Counted from the first letter of the stretch, positions 1 through 10,460 are shown. The stretch: DNA of 64,000 nt from Hyphomicrobiales bacterium (GCA_900470285.1 UCAG01000007.1:105599-169598); one strand, 5' to 3'. Notes: generated by a model from the letters alone, not told the origin. A program made the numbers and translations.

Positions 1-505
1 GCACGATTGTGCTGGCGAAAAAACCGATGGCGATGAATACCGCGCCGAGCAGGACAGAACTACCGATCAGTGACAGCAAGGCCAGCCAGCTTGCCGCATC
101 AATACCGCCGCCGGTCAGCGCAAGCACCACAGCGGTGCTGCCATAGCCGAACAGGGTCGCAAAAGCGAGAATAGTGAGCTGCCCGAGAAACTTGCCAAGA
201 ATGACCTGTTTGCGCCCGATCGGATAACTCAGCAGCAATAGCATGGTGCCGCGCTCCATCTCGCCGACAACGGCATCATGAGAGATCAGCAGTGCAATCA
301 GCGGGATGAGAAAAATGGTGAGACTGGAGAGGCTGACAATCACCACATCCAGCCGGTTAGAGCCGATAGTGCTGCCGGTCGGTGCATTGCCGAGAAAGCT
401 CATGCTGAGTGCCAGCGCAGCCAGCAACAGAGTAGTTGCCAGCACCCAGCGGTTGCGCAAGCCTTCCTGAATTTCCTTACCGGCAATATGAATGAGATTT
501 TTCAT
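1..505 (-). CDS. nosY: NosY, ABC permease for nitrous oxide reductase maturation (3' part outside window)
   Basis: Only the first 168 codons are present; the gene runs off the left edge. The visible part has a short cytoplasmic start, then hydrophobic stretches typical of the ABC-2 type NosY permease, including one just after residue 15 and several after residue 50. With NosF it forms the membrane transporter that works with NosD to assemble the copper centres of N2O reductase (family knowledge). Its ATG overlaps the nosF stop (ATGA, 502-505), so the two are translationally coupled. Identity rests on the operon position and the hydrophobic profile. NosL and NosX, usual further members, would lie outside the window. 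Confidence 0.88.
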   Translation of the reverse strand, partial: MKNLIHIAGKEIQEGLRNRWVLATTLLLAALALSMSFLGNAPTGSTIGSNRLDVVIVSLSSLTIFLIPLIALLISHDAVVGEMERGTMLLLLSYPIGRKQVILGKFLGQLTILAFATLFGYGSTAVVLALTGGGIDAASWLALLSLIGSSVLLGAVFIAIGFFASTIV

Positions 506-1422
506 TCTGCGGCCTCTTTAACTGTGAGGAAATGCGCGTAAAGCTCATCCAGTGTCGGTGCCATGACATCAATATCCGTGATATTATGGTTCTGAGCGAT
601 AACGGAGTTCAAAACCTGCATTTTATCTTTTGCGGAAACATCCGCTTCAAAACTTGCAAAGCCGGTTTTTCGCCAGCCTATCCGCAGGGATTGTCCGGCG
701 GTGTGCGGTGCGGTTTCACCTTCGGCTAAGCTGACACGGATACGCACCGGCAGACGCGCAATATGGCGCAGATCATCCAGTGAACCGTCAGCGATGACCT
801 TGCCACTATTGGCGATAATTACCCGTCCGACACGATTTTCCAGTTCGGTGAGCGCATGGGAGGACATCAGAATGGTGGTGCCTTCCGCACGCATAACCTC
901 CAGCAGATCGTAGAAATTTTTACGCAAGGCAGGATCAAGGCCGGTTGTCGGCTCATCCAGCAGCAGCACGGCGGGTTTACCGAGTAGCGCCTGAGCCAGA
1001 CCCAGTCGCTGACGCATACCTTTGGAATAGGTGCCGACACGGCGGTCTGCCGCATGGGACAGGCCGACATGATCGAGCAGTGCAGCGGTTTCCTTCACAG
1101 GAACGGATTTGAGCTTGGCGTAAAAGGACAGGGTTTCCCGTCCGGTCAGCGCCATATTGAAGGAGACATGCTCGGGCAGATAACCAAGTTTGCGCCGTGC
1201 TGCGAATTGTCCGGCTGCAGGGTCTTCACCCAGCACCAGCACTTTGCCATGTGTCGGGCGGATCAATCCCAGCATCAGCTTGATCATCGTGGTTTTGCCT
1301 GCACCATTATGGCCGACTAAGGCGATATTTTCACCGGCATTCAGCACATAGGACGCATCGCTGATGGCATTGAATGTGCCATAGGTTTTGGTGACACCGG
1401 CAAGCTTTACGGTTTCAGTCAT
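502..1422 (-). CDS. nosF: NosF, ABC ATPase for Cu-centre assembly of N2O reductase
   Basis: A 306-residue ABC ATPase. Walker A is GHNGAGKTT at residues 37-45, the signature is YSKGMRQRLG, and Walker B is LLLDEPTTGLDP. It powers the NosDFY complex at the cytoplasmic face. The C-terminal 80 or so residues after the ATPase core are the usual NosF extension. Start and stop overlap nosD and nosY by four bases each (ATGA), which is tight coupling within the nosRZDFY operon. Nothing in the sequence looks degraded. Confidence 0.95.
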   Translation of the reverse strand: MTETVKLAGVTKTYGTFNAISDASYVLNAGENIALVGHNGAGKTTMIKLMLGLIRPTHGKVLVLGEDPAAGQFAARRKLGYLPEHVSFNMALTGRETLSFYAKLKSVPVKETAALLDHVGLSHAADRRVGTYSKGMRQRLGLAQALLGKPAVLLLDEPTTGLDPALRKNFYDLLEVMRAEGTTILMSSHALTELENRVGRVIIANSGKVIADGSLDDLRHIARLPVRIRVSLAEGETAPHTAGQSLRIGWRKTGFASFEADVSAKDKMQVLNSVIAQNHNITDIDVMAPTLDELYAHFLTVKEAAE

Positions 1423-2870
1423 GATTTATTTTCGCCTCCGGATTTGACCGGCATCGCAGGCGGTTTCATCAGCGGATAGCTGTCGATGACACCACCTGGC
1501 ATTAATGCGGGAAATTGCGTCTGCGCCCAACGGATTGTCTGGATCGCCGGACTGTTAATGAGGATTTTGGCCTGCGGTGCTGTCCACAGCACTTTGTCGA
1601 TCAGATCATTCGGCCGGTAGGGGCTGTCGGCAATGCCGTCGCCATTGAGATCAAACGCCGGATTGTCACTCCAGTAATTACCGCGGCCTTTCGCAGACCA
1701 GTCGAGATTGCGGGTGCCGACATATTTGACCTGATTGCGGTTGTTGATGAAGGCATTGCCGCTCATCACATTGCCTTCGGAACCGGCAGTGAAATGGATG
1801 CCTATACTGCAATTTTCAAACTGGTTGCCGGTGAATTTGTTCTTATTGGCGTTGTAGATGAAAACGCATTTTTCTGGTCCCAGCCGCATACTGCCAGCAT
1901 CGGCAGACGGGTCTATTTCCGGTGCTGGCATACCGTGCTCGGCACTTTGCACACCGGCATCCATCCAACGGTCAGCGGATTGCATTCTGCCGATCACCTG
2001 ATTGCCGGTGATGACGGAACTATTGGCATAATTCAGCAGTAAGCCGTGATCGCGGTCGCCATCGGAAAGATTGCCGGTAATTTTAAGCCGGCTGGTATAC
2101 ATAATGGCAAAGCCGACAGAATTATTGCGCGAGATATTATCGCTGACTTCGCTGTCATTGGTGTACATGTAATGGACGGCAAAGCGCACATTTTCCATGA
2201 GATTACCGCGGAAAATATTCTTGCGGCTGGCATTGGTATAAATGCCGTCGCGGCCATAGCGGATGATATTATTCAGTACTTTTGCACCCGGTGCATTCCA
2301 GATGGAAACACCGCTGCCGGTTTGCGCCATGCGCACACCGCGTTTGCCGATAATTTCATTGCGTTCGGCCACGGAATCCTTGGCGCCATGCAGATAGATG
2401 CCGTAAAGATTATCAATCAGCCGGTTATTTTCAGCCCGTGCGCCGGTAGCGGTTTTGGCGATGAAAATACCGGAATTGAGATCATAGAGATTGTCGCCGG
2501 AGTCACGGATTTCCAACCCGCGAATGATGGTCTCCGGTGCATTGACGGTAATTGTATTGCCGGTGCCGGAGCCGTAAAGCACGGCTCCGGCTTCCCCCTC
2601 CAGTATGACTGTCTTGTCAATGACGACTGACCCGTCATGCCGTCCTTTGAGCAGGCGGATCGTTTCCCCCGCCGGTGCCTGATCAAGGACGTTTTGCAGA
2701 TTTTGCCCGGCAGATACGGTGATTTCTCCGGCCAGTGCCGGAGAAATCATAGCGGGCAACAGGCCGGAAAAACACAAAGCCGTGGCAAAAGCATAGTGCT
2801 TCAGTGCGGGCGTTCTGTGCTCCGGCAAAGCTGCGGGATTGTGTTTTTCCTTATGGCGCTGATGCTTCAT
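1419..2870 (-). CDS. nosD: NosD, periplasmic copper-site assembly protein
   Basis: A 483-residue exported protein with a long polar N-region and a hydrophobic core ending near ALAG at about residue 48, which fits a Sec signal peptide. The body is a right-handed beta-helix of the CASH/NosD type, seen as repeated short N-rich turns (NNxI, GNxx, NRNQ). NosD binds copper or copper-chaperone partners in the periplasm and works with NosFY to mature NosZ (family knowledge). It lies 5 bases after the nosZ stop and overlaps nosF by four bases. Confidence 0.95.
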   Translation of the reverse strand: MKHQRHKEKHNPAALPEHRTPALKHYAFATALCFSGLLPAMISPALAGEITVSAGQNLQNVLDQAPAGETIRLLKGRHDGSVVIDKTVILEGEAGAVLYGSGTGNTITVNAPETIIRGLEIRDSGDNLYDLNSGIFIAKTATGARAENNRLIDNLYGIYLHGAKDSVAERNEIIGKRGVRMAQTGSGVSIWNAPGAKVLNNIIRYGRDGIYTNASRKNIFRGNLMENVRFAVHYMYTNDSEVSDNISRNNSVGFAIMYTSRLKITGNLSDGDRDHGLLLNYANSSVITGNQVIGRMQSADRWMDAGVQSAEHGMPAPEIDPSADAGSMRLGPEKCVFIYNANKNKFTGNQFENCSIGIHFTAGSEGNVMSGNAFINNRNQVKYVGTRNLDWSAKGRGNYWSDNPAFDLNGDGIADSPYRPNDLIDKVLWTAPQAKILINSPAIQTIRWAQTQFPALMPGGVIDSYPLMKPPAMPVKSGGENKS

Positions 2871-2875
2871 GATGT

Positions 2876-4795
2876 TTAAGCGCCTTTCGGCTCAACAAGC
2901 ATACGGCCTTTCATTTCCATATGCATGGCATGGCAGAACCATGAGCAATAATACCACCACACACCCGGCTTATTAGCGATGAAGGTAACCGAGGCGGTGG
3001 CCTGCGGTGCCACTTCCATGTTGATGCCGTAATTGATGATCGCGAAACCATGTGTCAGGTCTTCAATCTCATCAATATTGGTCACATAGACAGTGACTTC
3101 ATCGCCCTGTTTGACGGTGAATTCCTCAAGGCTGAAAGCCGGTGCAGCGGAGGTCATATAGACACGGACTTTATTGCCGTCACGGATGACCTCCGCAGCC
3201 TCCATCAGATCGACGCCATCGGCCTTTGCCTGTGCAACGGCATCGGCGAAGAACGGATCTTCACGGCTCCAGAAATTGACCGGATTGATCTTGGAGCGAT
3301 GTACGATTGTTGCGTCATGCGGTTCGGCGAAACTTGGTCCGTCATGGACAACCACCATTTTATCTCCGGAAATATCTATGAGCTGATCATTTTCCGGTTT
3401 GAGAGGTCCCACATTGAGATAGCGGTCTTTGGAGAATTTATTGAGAGAAATCAGCCATTTGCCATCCGCCTCTTTGGTTTGTCCCATTGAGGTGTGGTTG
3501 TGTCCCGGCTGATATTGCACATCCAGCTTCTGGCGGATCGGATCAACCTTTTCGCCCTTGAAGGCACGTTTGGCATCCTCAATGTTCCATTTACAGATCT
3601 GACTGTCGATAAACAGGGTCGTATAGGCGTTACCCTTACCGTCATAGGCCGTGTGCAAAGGCCCGAGCCCCAGTTCCGGCTCTGCCACAACGGCATCACG
3701 CGGGCTGATTTTGTCGTCAAACAAATCATCGAATTTGCGGACGTCGAAAACGGTGACGGTTGGCGACAATTTACCATTGGCTACAATGTGAATGCCGTCC
3801 GGTGCGGTATTCATCCCATGCGGGCTGTTTGGCACCGGAATATAGCGGGTGAATTTAGAGCCTTTACGGCCATCGATCACCGGCACGCCGCCCATTTCCT
3901 TGAACTCGCCTTTGGCAACGGCTTCTTCAATGCGTTTCAGGTTGAAGACAACAATCCAGTCCTGCTCACTGCCCATCATTTCGGCAAGTGTTGTACCTTC
4001 TTCGGAATTGTAGCAGGTGGCAAAAGCATATTTGCCCTGATAATCGCAGTCGACATTGTCGAGATTGCCGCTGACCATCACCTGCCATGCAACTTTCATG
4101 CTTTCACCATCAACGGCAGTGAAAATCGCATGATAGTTTTTGGTGTCTGTCAGATTAGTGCCGTCATTCGGGATCGGCACGCGGTCTTCACCATTGCAGA
4201 AGACATAGCCGGTTTTCGGATATTTCTGTACGCGCAGGCCATGAACCGTGTGTTGGTTCGGAAGCTGAATGATCTTGTCGCATTTCATCACATCAAGACG
4301 AATACGGCAGACACGGGTATTGGCCTTGTCATTGGCGTAAAGATAGCGGCCGTCATAGGTTCCGTCAGTAAAAGAGAGATGCGGGTGATGCAGGTCGCCA
4401 TTGTCGAAAATGCCGCCGCGGTCTTTCATGAATTCACGGTCTTCAGGCAGCATACCTTCGGTCAGGATTTTGCGGCTTTCATTGGTTTGTCCCCAGCCGG
4501 TGGCGCTGTCACGGTTGAAAACCGGAATACGCATCAGCTCGCGCATGGAAGGCAGGCCGACAATACGGACTTCACCGGTCTGGCCGCTGGAGAAGAATGT
4601 GTAATATTCATCCAGCTCACCCGGTTTGACTTCCGCACTTGAACCGGATGCAGCATTTGCAGCCATGGCCTGTTTCGGAGCACCGGCCATGACAAGTGCG
4701 CCGCCCATGCCGCTGGCACCAGCCGCCGCCACAAAGGCCGAAGTGCCGAGTAATTGCCGTCTGCTCATGCGGATTTTATTTTCTTGCTCAGACAT
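2876..4795 (-). CDS. nosZ: NosZ, nitrous oxide reductase (clade I, Tat-exported)
   Basis: Reduces N2O to N2 in the periplasm, the last step of denitrification. The 639-residue length is normal. The N-terminus has a twin-arginine signal (MSRRQLLG, residues 10-17), which places it in clade I. The beta-propeller domain holds many His residues for the CuZ cluster. The C-terminal cupredoxin domain has an intact CuA site: Cys617, Cys621, His625 and Met628 within [14 protein letters not shown]. It lies 23 bases after nosR and 5 before nosD. All key ligands that I can check are present, so the enzyme should be functional. Confidence 0.97.
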   Translation of the reverse strand: MSEQENKIRMSRRQLLGTSAFVAAAGASGMGGALVMAGAPKQAMAANAASGSSAEVKPGELDEYYTFFSSGQTGEVRIVGLPSMRELMRIPVFNRDSATGWGQTNESRKILTEGMLPEDREFMKDRGGIFDNGDLHHPHLSFTDGTYDGRYLYANDKANTRVCRIRLDVMKCDKIIQLPNQHTVHGLRVQKYPKTGYVFCNGEDRVPIPNDGTNLTDTKNYHAIFTAVDGESMKVAWQVMVSGNLDNVDCDYQGKYAFATCYNSEEGTTLAEMMGSEQDWIVVFNLKRIEEAVAKGEFKEMGGVPVIDGRKGSKFTRYIPVPNSPHGMNTAPDGIHIVANGKLSPTVTVFDVRKFDDLFDDKISPRDAVVAEPELGLGPLHTAYDGKGNAYTTLFIDSQICKWNIEDAKRAFKGEKVDPIRQKLDVQYQPGHNHTSMGQTKEADGKWLISLNKFSKDRYLNVGPLKPENDQLIDISGDKMVVVHDGPSFAEPHDATIVHRSKINPVNFWSREDPFFADAVAQAKADGVDLMEAAEVIRDGNKVRVYMTSAAPAFSLEEFTVKQGDEVTVYVTNIDEIEDLTHGFAIINYGINMEVAPQATASVTFIANKPGVWWYYCSWFCHAMHMEMKGRMLVEPKGA

Positions 4796-4818
4796 TGCTG
4801 TGCCTCCAGTTGAAAATT

Positions 4819-7146
4819 TCAGGATGCTGCGTCCGGTGCAGGCGCACTGGTAACAGGCTTTCCGTTATGGGTGATGATGGTCTTGGTCTGACTGCTGCCT
4901 TCTGCCGGTGGAATGTAAGGCGCGTTACGGGCAGCGAATTTCTCACGTTTAACACGCACCTGAACCATATGCGGGCAGCGTTGGTCATCGTGGTAGAGTT
5001 CCTGACAATGCATGCAGTAGATACATTCATTGACATTGATCTGACCTTCCGGATGGATGGACTGCACGGGACATTCGACTGCACAGCGCTGGCATGGCGA
5101 GCCGCATTCCGGCCAGCGTTTGAGCCATTCAAACATACGGATACGGCCAGGTATGGCGAGCGCTGCACCGAGCGGGCACAGATAGCGGCAGAAGAAGCGT
5201 TCAATGAACAGACCGGCAGTCAGCAATGTCAGGGCATAGATGACGAACGGCCATTCGCGGGCGAATTTCAGGATGATTGCGGTTTTGAACGGTTCGACTT
5301 CAGCGAAAACTTCGGCCAGTGCCACGGAATAGAGCGACAGACCAAACAGGCCGAGGAAGATAATATATTTGATCGGCCACAGGCGTTCATGCAGACCCCA
5401 TGGTAGTTTGACTTGTGGTACTTTCAGCCATTGTGCCAGATTGTTGCTCAGTTCCTGCAGCGCACCGAAAGGGCAGAGCCAGCCGCAGAACGGGCCTCGT
5501 CCCCAGAACAACAGACCAGCTGCAACCGAGCCCCACAACAAGAAGGTCAGTGGCGAGGTCAGGAAGAATTCCCAATTAAAGCCCGTAATCAGCGAATTGG
5601 TGAAAGTCAGGACATTGACGACTGATAATTGGGTGTTGGTGTAGAAACCAAGCCAGACAAGGATGAACAGGAGATAGCCGCGTCTGACCCATGCGAAGAA
5701 GCGCGGGCGTCTGACGAGATGGTTCTGGAAGAAGAAGATTGCGACCAGCACCAGAATAGCGAAGGCAGTAATCACAATATTGATTTTGTTCATCTGCCAC
5801 ATCTGAATCCACAGCGGATTATCTTCACCGAAGAAATCAGGCATGGATGCTTCACCAACCGGTGCGCTGACATGCGGGTTATTTGCTGTGGCAGCATCTT
5901 GTGCAGGCTGCACGAGAGTCGAGACAGGTTTGGCAGGTGCGGTGATGGTCACATATTGGTCATGAAGATTATAACCGAGGTTATAGAAAATACTGGCTTT
6001 GTCGCGGGCGCCGAAGCCACGCTGTACCAGCAATTGCAGTTCCCACGGCTTCGTTATGTCAAAAGTAAAGCCTTCCGGTACTGTGAACAGAGCGATTTCG
6101 CGTAATTTAGGTGCGCCTTCGGCAGCAATGTCACCGATACGCGTATGATTTTTATCCCGAAAACGGATACCCTGACCGTCCTGCAGCAGTTCGATACGGT
6201 CAAAAATACCGCCGCGCACATAGCCTGATCCTTTGAAGGAATAGGCGCCGTCACCGGCAACTAATATGGCTTGCTGGCGGGGCTTGAGATGTTTTTGCAT
6301 CTGATCATAACCGGCCTTACCAAGCAGGCTGAGGCCGATGGATGGCACCGAGACCGGCGCGACATAAAGCTCGATGAACTGATCTTCAGGATCGGATGTT
6401 TCAGGATTGCCTGCGGCTTGCGGCTGTTTAGCGTCAAGAAAAGCTTGCGTCACTTCGCCGACACTGAGCTTCAGACTGCGAACAGAGCCGTCACCGGTCA
6501 GCTCCTGCCAGTCACGGATATCCTGTTTCGACAGATCAACAGTGCGGATTTCCTGCGGTGTCGCGACTTGTCCGGCAGGAAGCTGATTGCCCAGACGGCC
6601 GCTACGGATCAGCCCGACAGCTGAGCGCACGACACTGTCGCCCATCACCAGAACAGTAACCGTGGCACCGCTGACAATCTCGACCTGAGGCGGTTTGGCA
6701 GTGCCTGAAGCAACGGCGTTGAAATCGCTGTTGATGAGAGAGTTGAGCGCGGCAACGACTTTGGCTTCAGGAATCCCGATCAGAACAATCGGCTCTTTAT
6801 GATCTACCAGTTTGATACCGCGAATAATGCCTTTTGGATCAATGCCGACAAGAATATGGATCGGTTTGCCGGAATAACCGACCGCACTGGTAAAGTCCGA
6901 GTTCAGATAAATATAACCAAGCAGATCTTGATTTTTATAGACCGGCGCAATCGGCGGCTCACCTTGCGGCGTGCCGATACGATCGGCATCTTGAAAGATT
7001 TCCTGCACTTTCAGCGCAGGCCGATACTTGTCCAACTGAGCGGCAAAGACTGTTGATTGCAGACTGAAAAAAACGCTAACCACAACACAGAACAGCTGAA
7101 ACAGTTTTCTGAAGGAGGGTGCCGAACGGTCATGAAAGCGGTTCAT
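4819..7146 (-). CDS. nosR: NosR, flavo-iron-sulfur membrane protein for N2O reduction
   Basis: 775 residues from the chosen ATG. This start places a clean Sec signal (residues 1-34, ending FAAQ) at the N-terminus. A TTG 20 codons upstream is in frame, but it would sit inside the presumed promoter. A periplasmic FMN-binding domain follows with SGATVT, where the Thr normally carries covalent FMN. Next come several membrane helices, CGWLCP and CRYLCP motifs, and a ferredoxin-like [4Fe-4S] pair (CxxCxxxCP and CIYCMHC) near the C-terminus. NosR passes electrons to NosZ and is needed for nos expression (family knowledge). First gene of the operon. Confidence 0.95.
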   Translation of the reverse strand: MNRFHDRSAPSFRKLFQLFCVVVSVFFSLQSTVFAAQLDKYRPALKVQEIFQDADRIGTPQGEPPIAPVYKNQDLLGYIYLNSDFTSAVGYSGKPIHILVGIDPKGIIRGIKLVDHKEPIVLIGIPEAKVVAALNSLINSDFNAVASGTAKPPQVEIVSGATVTVLVMGDSVVRSAVGLIRSGRLGNQLPAGQVATPQEIRTVDLSKQDIRDWQELTGDGSVRSLKLSVGEVTQAFLDAKQPQAAGNPETSDPEDQFIELYVAPVSVPSIGLSLLGKAGYDQMQKHLKPRQQAILVAGDGAYSFKGSGYVRGGIFDRIELLQDGQGIRFRDKNHTRIGDIAAEGAPKLREIALFTVPEGFTFDITKPWELQLLVQRGFGARDKASIFYNLGYNLHDQYVTITAPAKPVSTLVQPAQDAATANNPHVSAPVGEASMPDFFGEDNPLWIQMWQMNKINIVITAFAILVLVAIFFFQNHLVRRPRFFAWVRRGYLLFILVWLGFYTNTQLSVVNVLTFTNSLITGFNWEFFLTSPLTFLLWGSVAAGLLFWGRGPFCGWLCPFGALQELSNNLAQWLKVPQVKLPWGLHERLWPIKYIIFLGLFGLSLYSVALAEVFAEVEPFKTAIILKFAREWPFVIYALTLLTAGLFIERFFCRYLCPLGAALAIPGRIRMFEWLKRWPECGSPCQRCAVECPVQSIHPEGQINVNECIYCMHCQELYHDDQRCPHMVQVRVKREKFAARNAPYIPPAEGSSQTKTIITHNGKPVTSAPAPDAAS

Positions 7147-7236
7147 ATCAAGGGCTCGCTGCAAATCATTACGCGCAGCGGCAAGGCCACTGGGCGATCT
7201 ATGCAACGGACTTTAATGAAGCGGCGGAAAGCGTCT

Positions 7237-7250
7237 TTGCGTCAGAACAA
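7237..7250 (-). promoter_or_regulatory. Candidate Crp/Fnr-type box before nosR
   Basis: TTGCGTCAGAACAA fits the TTG-N8-CAA pattern used by FNR, DNR and NnrR proteins; the left half TTGCG is the NnrR form and the right half is degenerate. The centre is about 97 bases before the chosen nosR ATG. Activation of nos genes by such regulators is established for denitrifiers; the assignment here is inference from one imperfect match. Confidence 0.4.
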
Positions 7251-7302
7251 ACTGACGATAATTGCAGGCCTTAATTATCTGAATATATGCTGTTTGCTGT
7301 CT

Positions 7303-8001
7303 TTAGCGGAAATACACACGGTATAAAAATTCCGGCAATGTATGATTACGGCGGATATATATTCTCGGAATGCCAAACGGGTCATCATTGGGACGGGCGC
7401 GTGCGGCAATTGTCGTGACCGCGCTCTGGAAACCCGCCTCGCGTACCATTAACCGGTGTGTCTGGTTATTGGCGCCGTAAGGATAGCAAAAATGAGGAAC
7501 CTCTGCACCCAGCATATCCTCCAGCCGTGATTTTGATTCACTGATCTGGCGGCGGGCTTCATTATCCGGTGTTTCGTTCAGATTGACATGGTCAAGCGTA
7601 TGCGCACCAACTTCATGCCCCAATGCTGCCCATTCACGCATTTGCGTAACGGACATGCATGCCATTTCCGGAATGCCGATTGCCTTGTCCCAGATATTGC
7701 TGCCACCGATCTGGTTGGCAACAAAATAATTCGTGGCGGTGAAGCCGCATTCTGCCAAAACAGGAACGGCATTTTCCAATACATTCAGGAAGCCGTCATC
7801 AAAAGTCAGAACCGCAACCTTTCCGGTTTTCTCTCCCTTAATGTAAGGCATGGCATCCCGAACGGAGAGCCCCTGATAGCCGAGTTTTTTCAGCCAGCGC
7901 ATCTGGCTGGCAAAGCGTTTCGGATGCACAAAAAGGCTGCGAAAAGGGACATTGCTTTCGACAGCTGCAATGTGGTGGTAGACGAGGATCGGAACTGTCA
8001 T
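7303..8001 (-). CDS. Polysaccharide deacetylase family protein (NodB homology, CE4)
   Basis: 232 residues. The NodB fold is seen from TFDDGF (metal-binding Asp68/Asp69) through GAHTLDH (His134 and His138, the metal His pair) to CYPYG. Such enzymes remove N- or O-acetyl groups from surface polysaccharides or peptidoglycan. There is no signal peptide, so it is probably cytoplasmic or acts on lipid-linked sugars. It lies next to a family 2 glycosyltransferase on the same strand, 40 bases apart, suggesting a two-gene polysaccharide modification unit. Substrate unknown. There is no clear ribosome site before its ATG. Confidence 0.85.
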   Translation of the reverse strand: MTVPILVYHHIAAVESNVPFRSLFVHPKRFASQMRWLKKLGYQGLSVRDAMPYIKGEKTGKVAVLTFDDGFLNVLENAVPVLAECGFTATNYFVANQIGGSNIWDKAIGIPEMACMSVTQMREWAALGHEVGAHTLDHVNLNETPDNEARRQISESKSRLEDMLGAEVPHFCYPYGANNQTHRLMVREAGFQSAVTTIAARARPNDDPFGIPRIYIRRNHTLPEFLYRVYFR

Positions 8002-8041
8002 AGGTAAATGCTTTTACTTTTCGGATCAGTGCGACGGGGTA

Positions 8042-9022
8042 TCAGTAGCCGTCAATGTCAACATAATGCATGGATTTTTTGCCACGTGCTCCGTCGATAA
8101 AACCGACCAGACTGCCTAAATTCGCAGCAATCGTTAACAGGCCCCTTTCACGATAGATGGGCAATAATAAGCTGCCGACAAGCACTTTATAAACACGCGA
8201 AAGAACCGATTTGAATGTGCGCCATAAGGTGCCGTTTTTCTGGTTTTTTGCGCGTTCCAGATGGACTGTTCTGGCATGGTCGCGATTGCGGCGATAATAA
8301 TAGCTCAGTTTAAGCCGTGAAGCGGGAACGGTTTCATAGGCAATAGCGTGCGGTGTCCAACCGGTTTGGGCTCCAAGGGCTTTTGCCTCGGCCCATAACT
8401 GCCAGTCCTCGCCGCCGGCCTGACCTAAAGCCGCGTCAAAGCGCAACCCAGATGAGCGGAAAAAGTCGAGATTGCCCATCCAGCTGCCGGTAGCAAGTTT
8501 CAGTTGTCCAGCTTTGCCTTCTTCGCGCTTTTTGATTGAGCGGTTTTCCGCATTGCGATTTACTTTATCAACACCCTGCCAGACAATTCTTTGCCAGAAG
8601 GACAATTTACCTTCCGGTGGTGCAAAGCGTACCGGCGCGCCGACAATATCAAGATTGTGGTGATCGCGCTCTTTCAGCAGCTCTTGCAGCCATTGTGGCT
8701 CTACCTGCTCGTCATCATCGGCGAATGTCAGCAGATCATAGCCATGATCGGCAGCATAATTGAGTACATGGTTTCTGGCGGATGCGATGCCTAAAACCGG
8801 TTCAATAGCATAGACGACTTCTGCAGGTGAAACTCTTGCCCGAAAGTCATTGATAATCGAGCAGGCTGTTTTCTCGTGATTGTTTTCTACAATTAAAAAA
8901 CAGATCTGTATCCCTTCCGGAATATTCAGACGGGCATAAGACATCAGCAATTTTTGCAGCATAACGGGACGATCTCTTGTGATCGTGCCGATGCAAATTT
9001 TCCGGTGCGTTTTTGAAATCAA
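8042..9022 (-). CDS. Family 2 glycosyltransferase
   Basis: About 326 residues with a GT-A fold. N-terminal ICIGTITRDRP is followed by the nucleotide-sugar and metal site (FADDDEQ, near residue 103) and a later GGEDWQLW acceptor-side motif. The C-terminal third is basic with a hydrophobic stretch (VGSLLLPIY) that may touch the membrane. No ATG is available near the start. Two TTG codons, at 9028 and 9022, follow an AGGGGG ribosome site; 9022 gives the better spacing (8 bases) and is used here. It probably adds a sugar to a surface glycan with the adjoining deacetylase. Donor and acceptor cannot be told. Confidence 0.82.
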   Translation of the reverse strand: MISKTHRKICIGTITRDRPVMLQKLLMSYARLNIPEGIQICFLIVENNHEKTACSIINDFRARVSPAEVVYAIEPVLGIASARNHVLNYAADHGYDLLTFADDDEQVEPQWLQELLKERDHHNLDIVGAPVRFAPPEGKLSFWQRIVWQGVDKVNRNAENRSIKKREEGKAGQLKLATGSWMGNLDFFRSSGLRFDAALGQAGGEDWQLWAEAKALGAQTGWTPHAIAYETVPASRLKLSYYYRRNRDHARTVHLERAKNQKNGTLWRTFKSVLSRVYKVLVGSLLLPIYRERGLLTIAANLGSLVGFIDGARGKKSMHYVDIDGY

Positions 9023-9028
9023 AAACAA

Positions 9029-9479
9029 TTCCCCCTGTGACCCCGACTTTCATTCCCATCTATCTGTTCGCGAGATAATTTCCCCGTAATCTCCCGGGCA
9101 GATAGTCGCGATGAGAATTCTTATAATATCATAAGATATCAATTTAATGTTATGTAAAAAATTCGGTTTCACTCATAAAAACGCGTATTCTTTTTAAATT
9201 TATTGCAAAAGTGAGGTCTATTCTGGCGCATTCAGGGGGTGTTGAAGATAAAATGATTTTTTTATTAGGCGCTACATAATATACAGTAACTTATATAATG
9301 CTGTTTTTTTAAGTGTAATTTGGGGAGAACGGGCGGAGCGCAGCCATGCACGAGTATAGAATATCGTCAGGCTTTTGAGGGGACAGGCGGCGTGTATATT
9401 TGCGACGACAATATGATATGGCGCATGATGGAATGATGCAGCCTGTGCCGATTGGAATATTGTATTTTATGGGATCAGA
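9029..9479. other. AT-rich intergenic stretch between glycosyltransferase and tRNA-Val
   Basis: About 450 bases with no convincing gene on either strand. It is richer in A and T than the flanks, with poly-T runs near 9240-9310. It adjoins the 3' end of tRNA-Val, a usual integration side, but I see no second copy of the tRNA end and no integrase. Confidence 0.5.
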
Positions 9480-9554
9480 TGGTGGGCGTAACAGGGATTG
9501 AACCTGTGACCCCTACAATGTCAATGTAGTGCTCTCCCGCTGAGCTATACGCCC
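9480..9554 (-). tRNA. tRNA-Val (anticodon GAC)
   Basis: The minus strand folds as a full cloverleaf: acceptor stem GGGCGTA/TACGCCC, D arm GCTC-AGCGGGA-GAGC, anticodon stem CTACA/TGTAG around loop TTGACAT (anticodon GAC, valine), and T arm with GGTTCAATCCC. The CCA end is encoded (9480-9482). Confidence 0.97.
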
Positions 9555-9672
9555 ATCCGATGACGCGCATACACCATATTGGTTCGCGCGCGTCAATGCC
9601 CTTTTGAAGAATAAAGAGAAAAAACTTTGTTTTACCTGTTGTTTTTCAACAGGCTTAGTCCGAGACCTGCAG

Positions 9673-10035
9673 TCAGGCTGCCAGCAACATTTTCTCGATC
9701 TCATTCACGAGATCGCGCAGATGAAACGGCTTGGAAAGGACTTTGGCTTCACGCGGTGCATTCGAGTCGGGATTGAGGGCAACGGCAGCAAAACCGGTGA
9801 TGAACATGACTTTGAGGTCAGGATCAATCTCGGTCGCACGGCGCGCCAGTTCAATTCCGTCCATTTCAGGCATAACAATATCCGTCAGCAGCAAAGAGAA
9901 TGGCTCTTCGCGCAGACGCTCATAGGCGCTGGCTCCATTGTCGAAATGGGTGACATGATAACCGGCTTTTTCCAGTGCTTTCACCAGAAAACGGCGCATA
10001 TCATTATCATCTTCAGCAAGCAGAATTCTTTTCAT
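9673..10035 (-). CDS. cpdR: CpdR, response regulator controlling ClpXP proteolysis
   Basis: A single-domain receiver of 120 residues with no output domain. The acidic pocket is Asp9/Asp10, the phosphoacceptor is Asp52 in LLLTDIVMPEMDG, the switch Thr is T80 in FITG, and the conserved Lys is K102 in LSKPF. It ends in LLAA, a ClpXP-type small hydrophobic tail. In alphaproteobacteria CpdR in its unphosphorylated form directs ClpXP to degrade cell-cycle proteins and is controlled by the CckA-ChpT relay (family knowledge). The sequence matches this subgroup rather than a generic CheY. It is divergent from the amidohydrolase at 10461. Confidence 0.9.
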   Translation of the reverse strand: MKRILLAEDDNDMRRFLVKALEKAGYHVTHFDNGASAYERLREEPFSLLLTDIVMPEMDGIELARRATEIDPDLKVMFITGFAAVALNPDSNAPREAKVLSKPFHLRDLVNEIEKMLLAA

Positions 10036-10460
10036 TGGTCCGTCCGAATGTCTGTACGCTTTTTATCTGCGTGTCCCCAGCATGATATTGCGGTGACAAA
10101 ATGGCAAGAAAAGCGATTCAATCTGATCCTATAAGACGCTGCTTTGGTAAATATCGGATGAATCATTCCTATTAATCTGCCGCGTCTCCGTGACTGGCAG
10201 TAAAGTTGTTTTATCGCATATGCGTTTTGACAGGCAAAATTTTCTTTGAAAATGACATATAGGGTAGCTCAAGAAAATGTCATGTGTTGTGGTATGAAAT
10301 TGTTCTTAAATAATAAATTGAACGCCTGCTGCCGGTATTTTCTGGAAAATATAACAATTCCGGCTTTGCTTTTCCTGATTATCAGTTAGGCTTGAGGGAT
10401 AAACGGCTATCGGGCCAAAATAATCCGGGCAAATGCCCTTGCAGTATATGAAAGCGAAGA
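10036..10460. other. Divergent intergenic region between cpdR and the N-formylglutamate amidohydrolase
   Basis: About 425 bases, AT-rich, with no coding signal that I trust. It must hold two outward promoters. A TTGACA at 10228 lacks a well-placed -10 box. I see no CtrA site of the TTAA-N7-TTAA form. Confidence 0.45.

Noticed and set aside
1515..2630. Long plus-strand frames opposite nosD
   Set aside because: They mirror the codon pattern of nosD and show no domain or ribosome site.
3494..4642. A 382-codon open frame on the plus strand inside nosZ
   Set aside because: It is antisense to an intact nosZ with all catalytic residues and has no recognisable domain. Long antisense frames are common opposite well-coded genes.
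9460..9600. Attachment site duplication at tRNA-Val
   Set aside because: I looked for a second copy of the tRNA 3' end to the left within the window and saw none; the right border alone does not show integration.
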